The position numbers and the translations under genes are program-made. Source: Isoetes taiwanensis (taxonomy: Eukaryota > Streptophyta > Lycopodiopsida > Isoetales > Isoetaceae). Taken from it: a stretch of DNA of 64,000 nt. Location: positions 64,001 through 128,000 of the forward strand of contig JAJEKV010000318.1 of assembly GCA_021234155.1 (NCBI GenBank). Reading direction: 5' to 3'. Of the stretch, positions 35,223 through 46,090 are shown piece after piece. Numbering within the stretch: the stretch's first letter is position 1; each line of letters begins with the position of its first letter. A model generated the notes under the pieces. That model worked only from the letters and a program-made list of their open reading frames with translations. It had not been told where the DNA came from and ran no database searches.

Positions 35223-38200
35223 GTATGTGACCTTCTTTTTCAGTGTTAACATTTTTCATAGATTTGATGTTCTTGTCTAATTTTGCTGCTTGTGCCTGCT
35301 GATTACATTCATTAATATGTCGATGTGGTAAAATCCATGTAGTACTATGTGGAAATCCATGTGGAAACTAACTAAGTCTCGTTAACCATGTAATACTATT
35401 AACTCTTTCATCTCTTTTATATTTTATTAGCTCTTCCATTACTCTCATGTTTTATTGACTTCCTTGATCTGATATAAGCTTATCAATTTTTATTTGATTT
35501 ATGATGTTTCTATGCAAAGCAGAATGTGATATCTATGGTTGAGTCACTTCTAAACCCTAGGTGTTCTATACATATTGGATAAAGAGTTTGGAAAAGGGAA
35601 TGATACTGATGACCCATGAAGTTTTACGTGCTAAGAGTTACAGACCTGCATGTTACAGACCTGTATAATAGATTCTTTTTCTTGAGGAATAGGGAGCAGC
35701 CATGTTACGATCTCGCTAAATCTGCGGAGGATGTAGCAGGCCCTTTGGGAGGGCTTCTTAGGCGCTCCTGAAGTACGCCTTGTTGCAAGGATAATAATTC
35801 GAAGTCCAAAGCTAGCAGCATAGCCCTAAATTCCAAGGCTGCTCTTCTTATATTATATTGAGTTGTTCTTGAATGCTCTGTTTTATTCTATCTTCCTATA
35901 GTGCTTTTCAGAGTTTGTGGGCACCTTTATTCTGCTCATAGCTACAGCTAGAACTGGTATAGTTGAATTGGCTCATAGGCAATAAAGATTTTGTATTCAC
36001 CTGCAGAAAGCTTAGGTGTTCTTGCTAATAGTGATATGCAATCCTTTTGTTTTGATATGCAATCCTTTTGTTTTGAAGTTTGAGCTTACATGTTCTTCTG
36101 TTGCAGTCTTATATGGATTCTGAATATCGCGCATTATAACAGGGGGTTGTTTTTGTATTTTTGTACTTTTTTTCCTAAGGTTTTTATATGATTTGTTGAT
36201 AGTATTCCATGAGACGTACTAATCGGTATATCTAGAGTGCACATACGCTCACTTTAATTTTCGTGACGCTTTCCAATGGTTGAATCCTTAAATTTTGATA
36301 TATATTTTTTATAATTTAAGGTTGTATGCTAACAAAAAGTATTTTTTCCTTGCTTTACCTGCAAGGCTCGAGACCCTTCAACTTAGGGTTTTGTTCTGCC
36401 TATGCCGTATCTGGTCCTCTTCCATATTCGACAGGGCATAGATCATGTCGGATCAGCTAAGCCTATTTTCTTACCTTGTTGCACAGCCTGGGTGCTACGT
36501 CTGGCGTGGCATGCGGGCGAGTTGCTAGGGGCATCTTTTCCAGGTTCGTTCTTTTATCTGTTGCCTTATTTTTATGGGAGCGTCTTGTTTGCGCATTGAA
36601 GCCTGGGAAGGATCCCGCTTGGTTGGGTACGTTGCCTGGGCAATCCATTTGCCATGGAAGTTTTGTTGTGGCGGTGCCTCCCAATCTTGCTCTAACTTTG
36701 CAAAGGCTAAACTGTTCCAGCCTGGTGATGGCAGGTGGATCGATTTCTATTAGACTCTTTTTTGTAGTGAGATGGAGTTGATCTTTCATTTCTTGGAAAG
36801 CTAACAGGTTTTCTTTTCTGAGGGTCATGTATATGGCTGGTGTGGCCACTGTAGAGAGGGGATCAGATAATATTAATCTGCACAGACCTTGCAATTCAAC
36901 AGACCTTGCAAATTCAACAGACCTTGCAAATTCTTACCTATGTTGTGAGTTTGTAACACTATCTTGATTCTGGTAGCAGAATTGAGGATCCCATAAAAAT
37001 CTGAAACGATTGCTCTGAAGAAATGTATGGAAGCTTAAGTGTACAACGATCAATGAGATAAGCTGGCATCCATGAGGTTTTATTTATAGTTTAGCATTAA
37101 ACCATTTACTGTCTTGGTGTTTCTATGATTTTCCAAGGCATGCCCTACAAGTCATACTAGGCTATAGTTGGGTTTGGAATTCGTTTGATAGTGCTAAAGT
37201 CTTATTCCTAAAAAATGCGTATGCAGGAAAATGATGGCCGACTAGATCCATTCAAATGGATAAATGGATGAACTGCTGAACGTAATTTCAAATGACATTG
37301 TTTGCAATTTCTTATGTCAAACAATATTGGTACCAAAGCGGGTTCGGTCCGAGTGTTCACATTGAGTATATTGGAAAAGTCAAGATTGCCCTGTGTCTAA
37401 TCTTTCTGCTAGCAGCAACTTTGCAATTTGCACTGGAACAGTTGCCTCCCATTTCTAATGTCTAAGGCTTAAGCATTTTGTGTTTTTTATTTGATTTTTT
37501 ACACCCTCCAGTGTACTGTTGTAAATTTGTGCGAAACAAAAACGTATGCATGTGCTTTAATTTATGTTGCTATTCGGCCACAAAGCAAGAGTGAGCTCTT
37601 TTCTGTACAGCCGGTTATGCTTCTTTTTATCGGGCTTTTCCTGTGCGGCCTGCGATTTTGACAAGAGATCCAGGTGCGACTCGGAGGATCCACGATGATG
37701 TTGAGGTATTTCAGGTGACGAGCCAAAGGGGTGCATTTCTACTTTCTTCTGTTTCAGGGGGTTTCATTCCTTGTTATTGGACTTGATTTGATAGGCGAGT
37801 AAGTTACTGAAGATTGTACTAGATGTAATTGCTGGCATTGGAATTCTTTAGCCTGCGTGCTTTCCATCGATGAATGTGGGACTTCATATCAGGCAACTCA
37901 TGCCAGCTTCATAACAGGTCAAGTTATTTTCTGGAGAAATGAAATAAGAGCCTGGGTTTCCAAATAAGTGCACATCGTTGGAAGTGAAAGAGTGTTACAG
38001 AGATAGCTGATGATTCTTAATGAGGAATTAATAGCTTCCTTTACACCACTGACAGTAGGATCAGCTTTTATAATGATTAGCATGCAAGTTGCAGATGAGA
38101 TATGATTGGCCTTTATCCATGTGATTACCTTGCATATTTCTTTCAATGAATACGAGCCTTATTTCACATTTATGTAAGCTTATTGAGCATCGTGACCCTC

Positions 38201-38600
38201 TTCAGCAGACCTTATTATGTTATTGTTGATGTTATTGTTGTTTTGCCCATTTTATAACAGTGTATTTGTGTATATTTGGGCAGCCCTTGGTAATGCAATG
38301 CAGGGAATTGAGATTACAATGAAATGTGTTTCTAGGGATTATATTTCTAATTCAATTTGTCCACATTCTATAAATGAAAGTTTGTGCATTGTATTTCTAG
38401 AATAGTTGTGCATTGTTTAGAGTGGAATAAATGGTGTGTTGCATTCGATCCTTCATGAACTAGATTCTTGTATTGTAATATTTAAATTACTGATAATGAA
38501 TGAATAATGAATAAGCTAAGTTGTTTTAAATAAACATATAAGATTATAATACTTATGCTTGCTTTGTTAGGGGGCTCGAAGGGCTCAAATTTGTTTTTAT
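35223..38600. other. Long AT-rich spacer
   Basis: No gene is recognised. The interval contains R2 copy 2 (36130-36200), three tandem copies of an 18-bp unit with CAGACCTTGCAAATT (36887-36934) and a doubled ATGCAATCCTTTTGTTTTG (36040-36075). ORFs at 36400-36890 overlap on both strands and have no recognisable motif. Confidence 0.4.
36130..36200 (+). repeat. Dispersed repeat R2, copy 2
   Basis: GCATTATAACAGGGGG, T-rich stretch, CTAAGGTTTTTATATGATTT, matching 2068-2150. Confidence 0.45.
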
Positions 38601-39047
38601 TATAACAACCAACACATAACTACTATTAACATTAATTAACACAACCATTACATCTAACACTTTTAAATTAAAACCCCCTTGAAACCCCCTTTGGTTTGGG
38701 TGCATATTCACACGGGGGGTGACGTAGGGCAGCGAGAGCCCCTATAATTATGTTTTGTACGTACAAAATCAACACCATATAGTATATTATCTCAAATCTT
38801 ATAGTATTTTGCAAATCTTGTTATACAAGATAGCAAATTCCATACATCCATACCCCACAAACGAGGAACTTTGTGTACGGTGTAGATTAAGGAATAAGGG
38901 GTGAATATGCCTAGGTTGCCGAGGAGTCACCCAGGTGTGAATATGCACCCAAACCAAAGGGGGTTTCAAGGGGGTTTAAATTTAAAAGTGTTAGATGTAA
39001 TGGTTGTGTTAATTAATGTTAATAGTAGTTATGTGTTGGTTGTTATA
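38601..39047. mobile_element. MITE family M, copy B (complete)
   Basis: A 447-bp element with nearly perfect 122-bp inverted arms (38601-38722 and 38926-39047). The outer end is ACAACCAACACATAACTACT and the inner end GGTTTGGGTGCATATTCAC. The 200-bp centre has CCCCACAAACGAGGA in common with copy A. It has no coding capacity. The flanks are TATA on both sides, so the exact boundary and target duplication are ambiguous. Confidence 0.88.
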
Positions 39048-39079
39048 ATAAAAAAAAATACGGGCTATCATGGCTGAGT

Positions 39080-39165
39080 CACCCCTCGCGGTGAATATGC
39101 ACCCAAACCAAATAAAAGGGGGTTTAAATAAAAGTGTTAGATGTAATGGTTGGATAATGTTAAAG
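39080..39165 (-). repeat. Extra partial arm of MITE family M
   Basis: GTGAATATGCACCCAAACCA, then AAAGGGGGTTTAAAT and AAGTGTTAGATGTAATGGTT, a second right-arm copy just outside copy B. It suggests nested insertion or aberrant transposition. Confidence 0.7.
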
Positions 39166-39388
39166 GAGATATCCATCGGCACAATACATCTCAAGGAGAA
39201 AGGGTTCTATATAAGTCATATGAAAAATCAAGTGGCAATCACTGCTTAATATTGTTTGGAAAGGAGTGATAGTATTTATTTACTGATGAACAAGTTGATT
39301 TGGTCTTACCTATCATCTATAAGGTTGTACCTATTGGCTTTGTAAAACTATTGCAAGGACAGTTTGGTCTTAACCATCAACTATATTT

Positions 39389-39466
39389 ATGTACAAAACC
39401 CAGTGCCTATTTTTATGTACAAAACCCAGTGCCTATTTTTATGTACAAAACCCAGTGCCTATTGGT
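39389..39466 (+). repeat. Three 26-bp tandem repeats
   Basis: ATGTACAAAACCCAGTGCCT plus TATTTT, three times at exact 26-bp spacing. An outer direct repeat (TTTGTAAAACTATTGCAAGG) lies on both sides (39339 and 39467). Confidence 0.9.
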
Positions 39467-40528
39467 TTTGTAAAACTATTGCAAGGACGCGTAGGGCACA
39501 AAAATATTTCACTTCAGGTTGTTAAACTTTTATACCAAGTATTGATTGGTCCTATACAAGTGCTCGTTCATCCATATTGGAATAAAAAGTTTATCTGGGG
39601 CACTTTGAGAATACACTTTCAGTTATCAAGTACAAAAGACCATATTATAATGCCTAAAATATGGTACCAGCAAGGGATTGTTGTGGAAGCCAAATTCACA
39701 AGCCCTAGCTCGAATAGGCAGCTTCTTCTATTATGCGTGCAACATTTGTAGCTTGGACGTAAATGTAAGGTAGAGGGTAGGCTACATGAATAAATACTAG
39801 ACGTAAAAATAAGGTTAAGGGTAGGGTAAATTGTGCTTAGACTCGGTGTAAAAGTATGGAATCGGGTATTCTGCTTTGACAATACAGGACTGTATACATA
39901 GGGGTTTCTATGGAGGGCGAGTTGTATACATAGGGGTTTCTCCCGACCTGGTGCACGCACATGCCATATGCCCCTAACATAGAGGTGAATCCCCCGGGCA
40001 ATGCACCATCTTTTGGATCATCATCTAGGGCTGGGCTGAGGTCTAGTTGGATTTTAATGTATTTAGAAGCATGGGGAGCTAGGAGCTCTGCTACCTCTAC
40101 AATGGGAATGTGTTCTCTTCAGGCATAAGGTTTGGGCAATTACTTGTCTATATGTCCTTCTTTTCTATTCAGGTTTCCTACTAGTCTACAAAGGATACTG
40201 GGAATTATTACTTGCGCTTAATCCAAATCTGGCCATAAGGGTAACAGAAGCTGTTGCAGTTGAGCAAGTAAGTGGATTAGTGGTGAAAATTTATGGAGAA
40301 GGTCCTATAGTATTTGGTTCAGCAGAAGAAGGTTGTTCCCTATAGTAAGTTGACCCAAAGAAGATGTTGAACAACTCGATGATGAGTACTCTACTTTTTT
40401 TCATTTACTATATATTCTGAGAACAGTTTCTTACCTTTTTCCCTGAATCTTCAGGGTTTTTTTGTGCTGTAAAGTTATATCATATGAATACAAAAACTAC
40501 CTTATCTTCTTAAAAAAAAAAAAAAGGG

Positions 40529-40684
40529 GAGTTGGGATTACCACCACAGAAGTTACCAGGCACGGCCATCAACAAGATGTTTGTTCTTCCCAAGGATGGA
40601 AACAAGGATTGGCTATGGAAACTAGCCAAAGCACATGTTTCCACCAATGATGTAGAATATCATCAAGTAATCTCTCATCCTTAA
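40529..40684 (+). pseudogene. Lipoxygenase exon fragment
   Basis: One frame reads GELGLPPQKLPGTAINKMFV, LPKDGNKDWLWKLAKAHV and STNDVEYHQVISH before a stop. Plant lipoxygenases have W.LAKA.V..ND..YHQL.SHWL at this place, and the final His of the fragment corresponds to the first iron ligand. The reading stops right there, before the second ligand and the rest of the catalytic domain. Lipoxygenases dioxygenate polyunsaturated fatty acids in oxylipin (jasmonate) synthesis. The left side is an A-run, and no flanking exon was found, so this is an isolated fragment. Confidence 0.8.
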
Positions 40685-41739
40685 ATGGATGACATAAGAT
40701 GTAAATAACTAGTTATATTCAAGTAAGGAATAAGCTCAATTTGTTCTAGCATTTACAGTCCCAGGTCACATTTGACCATTGAACCTATGGTGATAGCTAC
40801 TCACAGACAGTTGAGCAGATTGCATCTCATCAATCTCCTTTGGTGTCAAATGTCAAGAACACTCTAGCTATCAATGCAAGCTAGAGATTTCCTTGTAAAC
40901 GTGGCTTCATAAATATGGAAGAACTGAATTTTAGTCAAGCAATATATGTCTTTGCATCTAGTTACTTTCGTGGTTTAACTTGCCGTGATGATCATTTTGC
41001 ATAATGCCAATGGTTCTTCATGTGGAAGTCATCATCCATGACTTTTTTTGTCTTACAGGTTTGATTTTTCTTATTTATTATTATCTATTCGTTGTTTGTG
41101 TTGAAATATTTGGACGTAATTCATGTAATAGATTTGAGAATTACTGCTATATTATGCTCTATATATGAACTTGCAAACGGAAACTTTGATAACATGACCT
41201 CTTATTCATATGGTAACACAATTTTTTCACTTCTTCCTATATTTATAGCATTGAAAGGATGAATTACTTGATTGCAGCTTTTAAGCAGCAAAATTTTCCA
41301 CTGTCCTCTTATTGATGCATATGTAGAGATTTGAGCATCTTCTTTCTGCCCTGATTTGTTTAAAGGGCAATCCATCGTGCGACAACACCTTGTTTGTTTT
41401 CACGGGCAGCTTTAAGCTTTAAGATGGGTGTAGTTTGCTTCCATACAATAATGAAGTCTTCTTTTCTAATGGGGGATCTTCATTAGAATAAAATAGGATT
41501 ACAATGCTCGCGATAAACACTAGCGTGTCTCCATCATTTATAACCTCAATTGTTGGACCAAGAGAATGCAATATGTCGTTGGAAAGCCCTCTAAAAAACT
41601 TGCGATAAATTCAATCTAGCAGTTCTAAATATTATAGTAAAGATTGTATGTGCTGTGGGCCACAAATGTTTTGACTATTGAAACTAACGAGGCATTTTTT
41701 GAGCTTTGGTCGGTATCTGATGATTCTTATTTGTGTATT
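40685..41739. other. Spacer without recognised features
   Basis: AT-rich and non-coding by eye. Confidence 0.4.
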
Positions 41740-42660
41740 GCGTTATGTCCCTCGGCATATCCCTTATTCCTTCGAGTCTCATCCTTTTCATTCCTTTTTT
41801 GCTTCCTTTTCTTTTTATCTGGCTCCAAGCAGTCTTTGGCAATATGCCCCGTAGGACTTCCTAGTTTCTATGCCATCTTGTTTGCCAACACCATTCCCTC
41901 TTTGATCCCTCTGCCTTTTGATCCTCCCTAATTACTTTCTTCGATGAGTATTTGTTGACATGCCTATTCAATATGGACATGTTCAGCTGAACCAATAAAG
42001 TTCTTTACGTTATTATAACTAGGGGAAAGGCCCTCAAGAGAGCACCTACAACTAAGTCATCATCCAAACATTTATTCATGCCTTTCAACGGTAACTTTGA
42101 TGCCTTTATCTTGAATATGAATTCTTCTACCATTAAGCAATCCTTCAACTAGGTTGTAAACACAACAGTGTACAAGTTTGCTTGTTGGCTGAAGTACTTC
42201 ATCTTATACGTCACCACTAGTTGGTCCTATGCCTCCTTTTCACTTTCTACAGGTTCTACTTTTGCAAGCAAATTGTCATCCACATAATGCATGTTCCTGT
42301 TTCATGCTTCCAGTCTCTCAGAGTCCATTAATCATGGCTTGCCTATATGCTTCACAAGCCCTGAAGCTCACATCTATTGAGCCTACTTCAACAACTAAAT
42401 CTGTCTTGCCAACTACTCCTTTCACCACCTGTGCCATTGTGGAGATTTGAGATCATAGGGCTGGAAGTGCTGACCTTGGCTCTTCCCTTGATATGATGTT
42501 CCATAGCCCTTTCTCAGCTAATTTACCACTTATTTTAATAAACCAATAAAAGGCATTAGCGTGAGACAATTTTTCAATCTTTCCCATTGCTTTAAGTGTC
42601 GATATATCCACAGAAGGTCTCCCGTTTTGATACCATATTGCTATGCACAAGAAAGATTTG
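41740..42660 (-). pseudogene. Ty1-copia gag remnant
   Basis: On the minus strand, broken into several frames, the order is FYWFIKISGKLAEKGLWNII, then ACEAYRQAM, then LVVGALLRAFP / SLEGLSPSYNNVK, then GHIAKDC near 41840 with a Lys/Arg-rich tail. This matches the Ty1-copia gag (UBN2) plan: an N-terminal W..L...L...LW.II motif, a central L..LP.SY motif and a terminal CCHC knuckle, of which only the GHIAKDC half remains. TATGGTATCAAAACGGGA just upstream of the reading (about 42625-42645) resembles the initiator-tRNA primer-binding region of copia elements. Stops are numerous. No pol region and no LTR pair were found. Confidence 0.72.
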
Positions 42661-44002
42661 ATTGATCATAAGATTCTGCATCTCCTCTTAAATAGGGGGT
42701 TGACTGAAACGTGGGAGGAACCGCCATATTAGCTCGGTGGCTCAATCATAGAAGCTCTAAAAATGGAAGCTATGAGGACCTAACAACTATAACAAAAACC
42801 TAGGTCTATATACAAAAAGTGTATACACATAATAAAGCATCCAAGTTTTTATGAGGCTTTTTCATCTGGCCTTGGTATCCTTGAAGATCAAGGCATGATA
42901 GAGAAGGCAAACTAGCAATAGAGCAGGCATGAAGGATGGAAGGAATGTATGAGGGAAGATATGTTGAATTGGGTAGACAAGGGGTCCTTTTGAGGGAACA
43001 CGAGGTGCTAATTTTTTCGATACGAAGAGTTTGAAAGTGGGAACAATGAGACCTCGATGAAACATTGCCTTAGATTGATGCCGCATTGTTTATGGAACGA
43101 TAAGAAATAAACCGTGGCCTTCTAAAGCCACTTTTTTTAAGTTTTTTTCAAATTCTTACTTTTATGATTTTTTGTCATCTTGTGATCATGGTATTGTTTG
43201 CAACTATTTGCATAACTTTCTCATTTGCATATTATAAATTTCACGGCAGGAATAATTAAGGATGTCATATGTCCAAAGTAATGAAATAGACCTGACTAAA
43301 GTACACCGAAAGTTGAGGCCAAAGCTGCAATGATTTAGCTAGGCTTTCCATCTTTTACCACATGTACTTTCTTTTGTTGGTTAAACTTTAATAGAAATAG
43401 AAATAGATAGATAGAACTTCTCTCACTTGGCTATCCTTTACGAAATTCAAGACCCAAATACTAACTGGAAGAAACTTTGATGCGTTATGGGCCCTTTTTG
43501 GGTTGCCCGAATGGCAAACCCTTGGGAGGTGGGGTGATGGAATAACTTTTTGATGCCAGTGAATGTACCATATCGAGGGCGCAAGTTAAAAATCTCAATG
43601 TGTTGGAGAACTCAGATTGAACCTCCCATTGTGTTATGTGAGTCCTGCAGGTAGAGGCTGCTTTGCCATCTATTGTCGTGAGACTACGCTTAGGGGACAT
43701 CCATCCAACCAATGTGCTTGTGTTTCTCCGTTGGCTTTGGAAATGCATGGAGTATTAGGAGTAGGCCCGCCCGGTGGAAGTTCGCCTGTACTATGAAAGG
43801 TTTAGTTGTTTGGAGTAGCCGTTTTGGGGTTGTGAGAAAGCATGCTAGTGGAATTCGTATGTTTAAGCCCGATGCTGGTCATATGTTTCCCATGTCCAGG
43901 GTGTTGTAAGATCTTCTATTCTGTATATCCGGTATAGAAGTGGGTCCTGGGTGAGCAAGTGAATTTCTCTGTCAAATTACAATTCATGCTTCCAGAATAT
44001 CC
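42661..44002. other. Spacer, possible retroelement flank
   Basis: May include a decayed copia LTR beyond 42661, but no second copy allows its limits to be set. A GGGTTGCCCGAATGGCAAAC motif at 43500 is similar to the core of repeat R1. No gene is recognised. Confidence 0.35.
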
Positions 44003-44345
44003 ATGAAATTCCGGAACAGTTGTAGGCTCAATGAGCCTCATTGGCATATAAATGGAAATTTTTTCCCTCCATTTTCTCATTGCTGGAATGATAAATCTTT
44101 GCCAGAAGATCTTTCTGGCATGCCGTTCAATCGATCTTCTTTTTCATCCAGTAGCAGAGGAAGCAGGGTTGGAAGTTCATGTTTTTTGAGCCATCACAGG
44201 GCACATTCTAACGGGCTTTTTTCACAAGGGTCGAGCCTCTCAAATAGTTTCCATACATCCCTGAATCCACTCAGTGCTTCACAAATTTTCCACATGGGAG
44301 ACATGAGCTTGGGAACACCTGCTATTTGCAATAATTTTTTTTTAA
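44003..44345 (+). CDS. Low-confidence serine-rich ORF
   Basis: A frame open for about 115 residues, rich in Ser, Phe and His (NEPHWHINGNFFPPFSHCW, SLSNSFHTSLNPLSASQIF). Composition is more protein-like than the surroundings, and a CAG acceptor-like site lies at about 43993. The family is not recognised and no partner exon was found, so a chance ORF is a real possibility. Confidence 0.2.
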
Positions 44346-44656
44346 TAGGTTATGGATGGTAAGTTATGTATGGTAGTGTTTAACATACTCTTGGCTCTGT
44401 TTTTCTACAGATTCAAATTCTACCCCATGCATATCCTTGTCAAAAGTGGTAGAGTTGTATTGGACCCTTTCTCGCATTTTTTTTTTTTTATCTCACATGA
44501 TATTGGAGACAGTGATGTACTTGATGTTCATTAGAAAAAAAAAAAAAAAAAAAAAAATACTATGTCATGTTTTCAATTGCTTTGTTGAATTTGACTGTAG
44601 AATTTGTTTTCATCTTTCTTAGCACCATTAAACACAGGGAAAGCCAGGAACCATTA

Positions 44657-45075
44657 GAATAGATAAGATAAGATAAGATAAGATAAGAGTTTTTAACGTC
44701 CACGAGAACCCAATCGGGTTATGGGACCATATATAGCTCCCTCATTAAAAAGAGGGCATGAACCCTGCCTCAGGAACTTAGTTAAGGATTCCACGGGGGT
44801 GCCCCCTAACAAGTCTCAATACCGAGAACAAAACAAGCTGGCATAAGCCCAAGCTGGACTCGGGGGCTATGCCCCATATCAAATAACAACAGAGCCAATA
44901 AAATGAAAATCAAACAAAAACCAAAACAAAACCGGGAAGCATAGGGCTATACAAAAACTGTCCATGGGTCAAGTGGCCAGTGATCTCGGATGATAGCCTA
45001 GCCTCCTCTATAGATGGCCCACTTCGTCAGAAGAAAAAGGTGCAGAAAGCCTCCAAGGAAGGCAAAGCCATAAAG
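44657..45075 (-). mobile_element. LINE copy L5, 3' end
   Basis: On the minus strand the element ends with GGTCCCATA, the stem-loop AACCC-GATT-GGGTT (44707-44720), CTCGTGGACGTTAAAA and a (CTTAT)n tail (44657-44689). About 380 bp of 3' UTR precede it, with CCCCGAGTCC-type blocks shared with L7. It belongs to a second 3'-end type, different from L1, L3, L4 and L6. Confidence 0.82.
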
Positions 45076-45876
45076 CAAGCATGTTGTAATTAAGTGATAT
45101 CAGTTAATATATTTAAGTTAATGGACTTGCATATGATTGCTTGTCCTTCCGGGATAATGTCAAATAGATGGACTTATCATATAGCTCCTCATTAGCAAAT
45201 AGAGTTGCATAAAATCTGTAGTGCCTCAGGATTAAGGTTAACGTTATTATCCTGTAATAGAGTACTTTAGACACAGAGAAGGAAGATCCATTTACGATTA
45301 TCTATTTTTCCTACGAATATCTGGATATCTGATAGTCAAATTTGAATTTTGCACAATTGTACACAGCGATATCATTTTTTACAGCAAATTACCATACTTG
45401 CAGGGATATGCAACGAGGACCCCAACAACATATGAGATACCTGAGGCCAGTCCCTTGTTTTCTTCAAGCACTGAAAAATGCTTCCCAACAATGCCACATG
45501 CTGATGGCTAGCTTGGTCAGCAAAGTTTCTCAAAATCATTCTCTTCTATTAGTACTTATTCTTCATCAAAGACAACACATGAGAGCTGCTTACATCCAAG
45601 TCTCTGGTATGGCTAGTACCCACAGCCCTGCATCTGAAGGTGTGCTTTTAGTTGCTTTTCTGTCTTTATCACTGCCATCGATGTCATTTCCCTATTTGTA
45701 AGCAGCTGTGAAGGTTTATGTTTGTGTTCCTTCCATCCAACACCAGAACCAAGTTGTCCTTCAATTTGTCTCCCAAATACACAGGTTAAAATTATTCTTG
45801 CTCTTTACTATCTGTTTGGTTTGACCTATTTAATTCACAGGAGATTATTTCCATGGCTTGTGCTGTAGTACTTCTC
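45076..45876. other. Spacer without recognised genes
   Basis: An ORF at 45342-45701 has no recognisable domain. It may belong to the decayed kinase that follows, but no conserved motif supports this. Confidence 0.35.
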
Positions 45877-46090
45877 TGGTCTCATAGGTTCACTATTGTC
45901 AATAGTTTAGCTGCAACTTTACAGTACTTGCATGAGAATCTGTTATTCACAGGAATGTGAAAGCCAGCAATGTAATGCTCCATAATAAGTTTAATGCTCG
46001 GCTTGGAAACTTTTGAATTTCCAGATCTATTGAACAATTTATGAATCCCGGAAATACTATTGTTTCAGGAACATTTGGCTCCTGAAGCCG
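45877..46090 (+). pseudogene. L-type lectin receptor kinase fragment
   Basis: Reads HRFTIVNSLAATLQYLHEN and, after a frame change, VIHRNVKASNVMLHNKFNAR, LGNF, a stop, then FMNPGNTIVSGTFG and LAPEAVQTG in another frame. L-type lectin receptor kinases have ...R..I..GLA.AL.YLHE, HRDVKASNVMLD..FNARLGDFGLAR and ...T...GT.GY.APE. The catalytic Asp of HRD is Asn, DFG is NF-stop, and the frame breaks at least twice, so no kinase activity is possible. Such receptors sit at the plasma membrane and act in defence and development. The lectin and transmembrane parts are not visible nearby. Confidence 0.85.
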
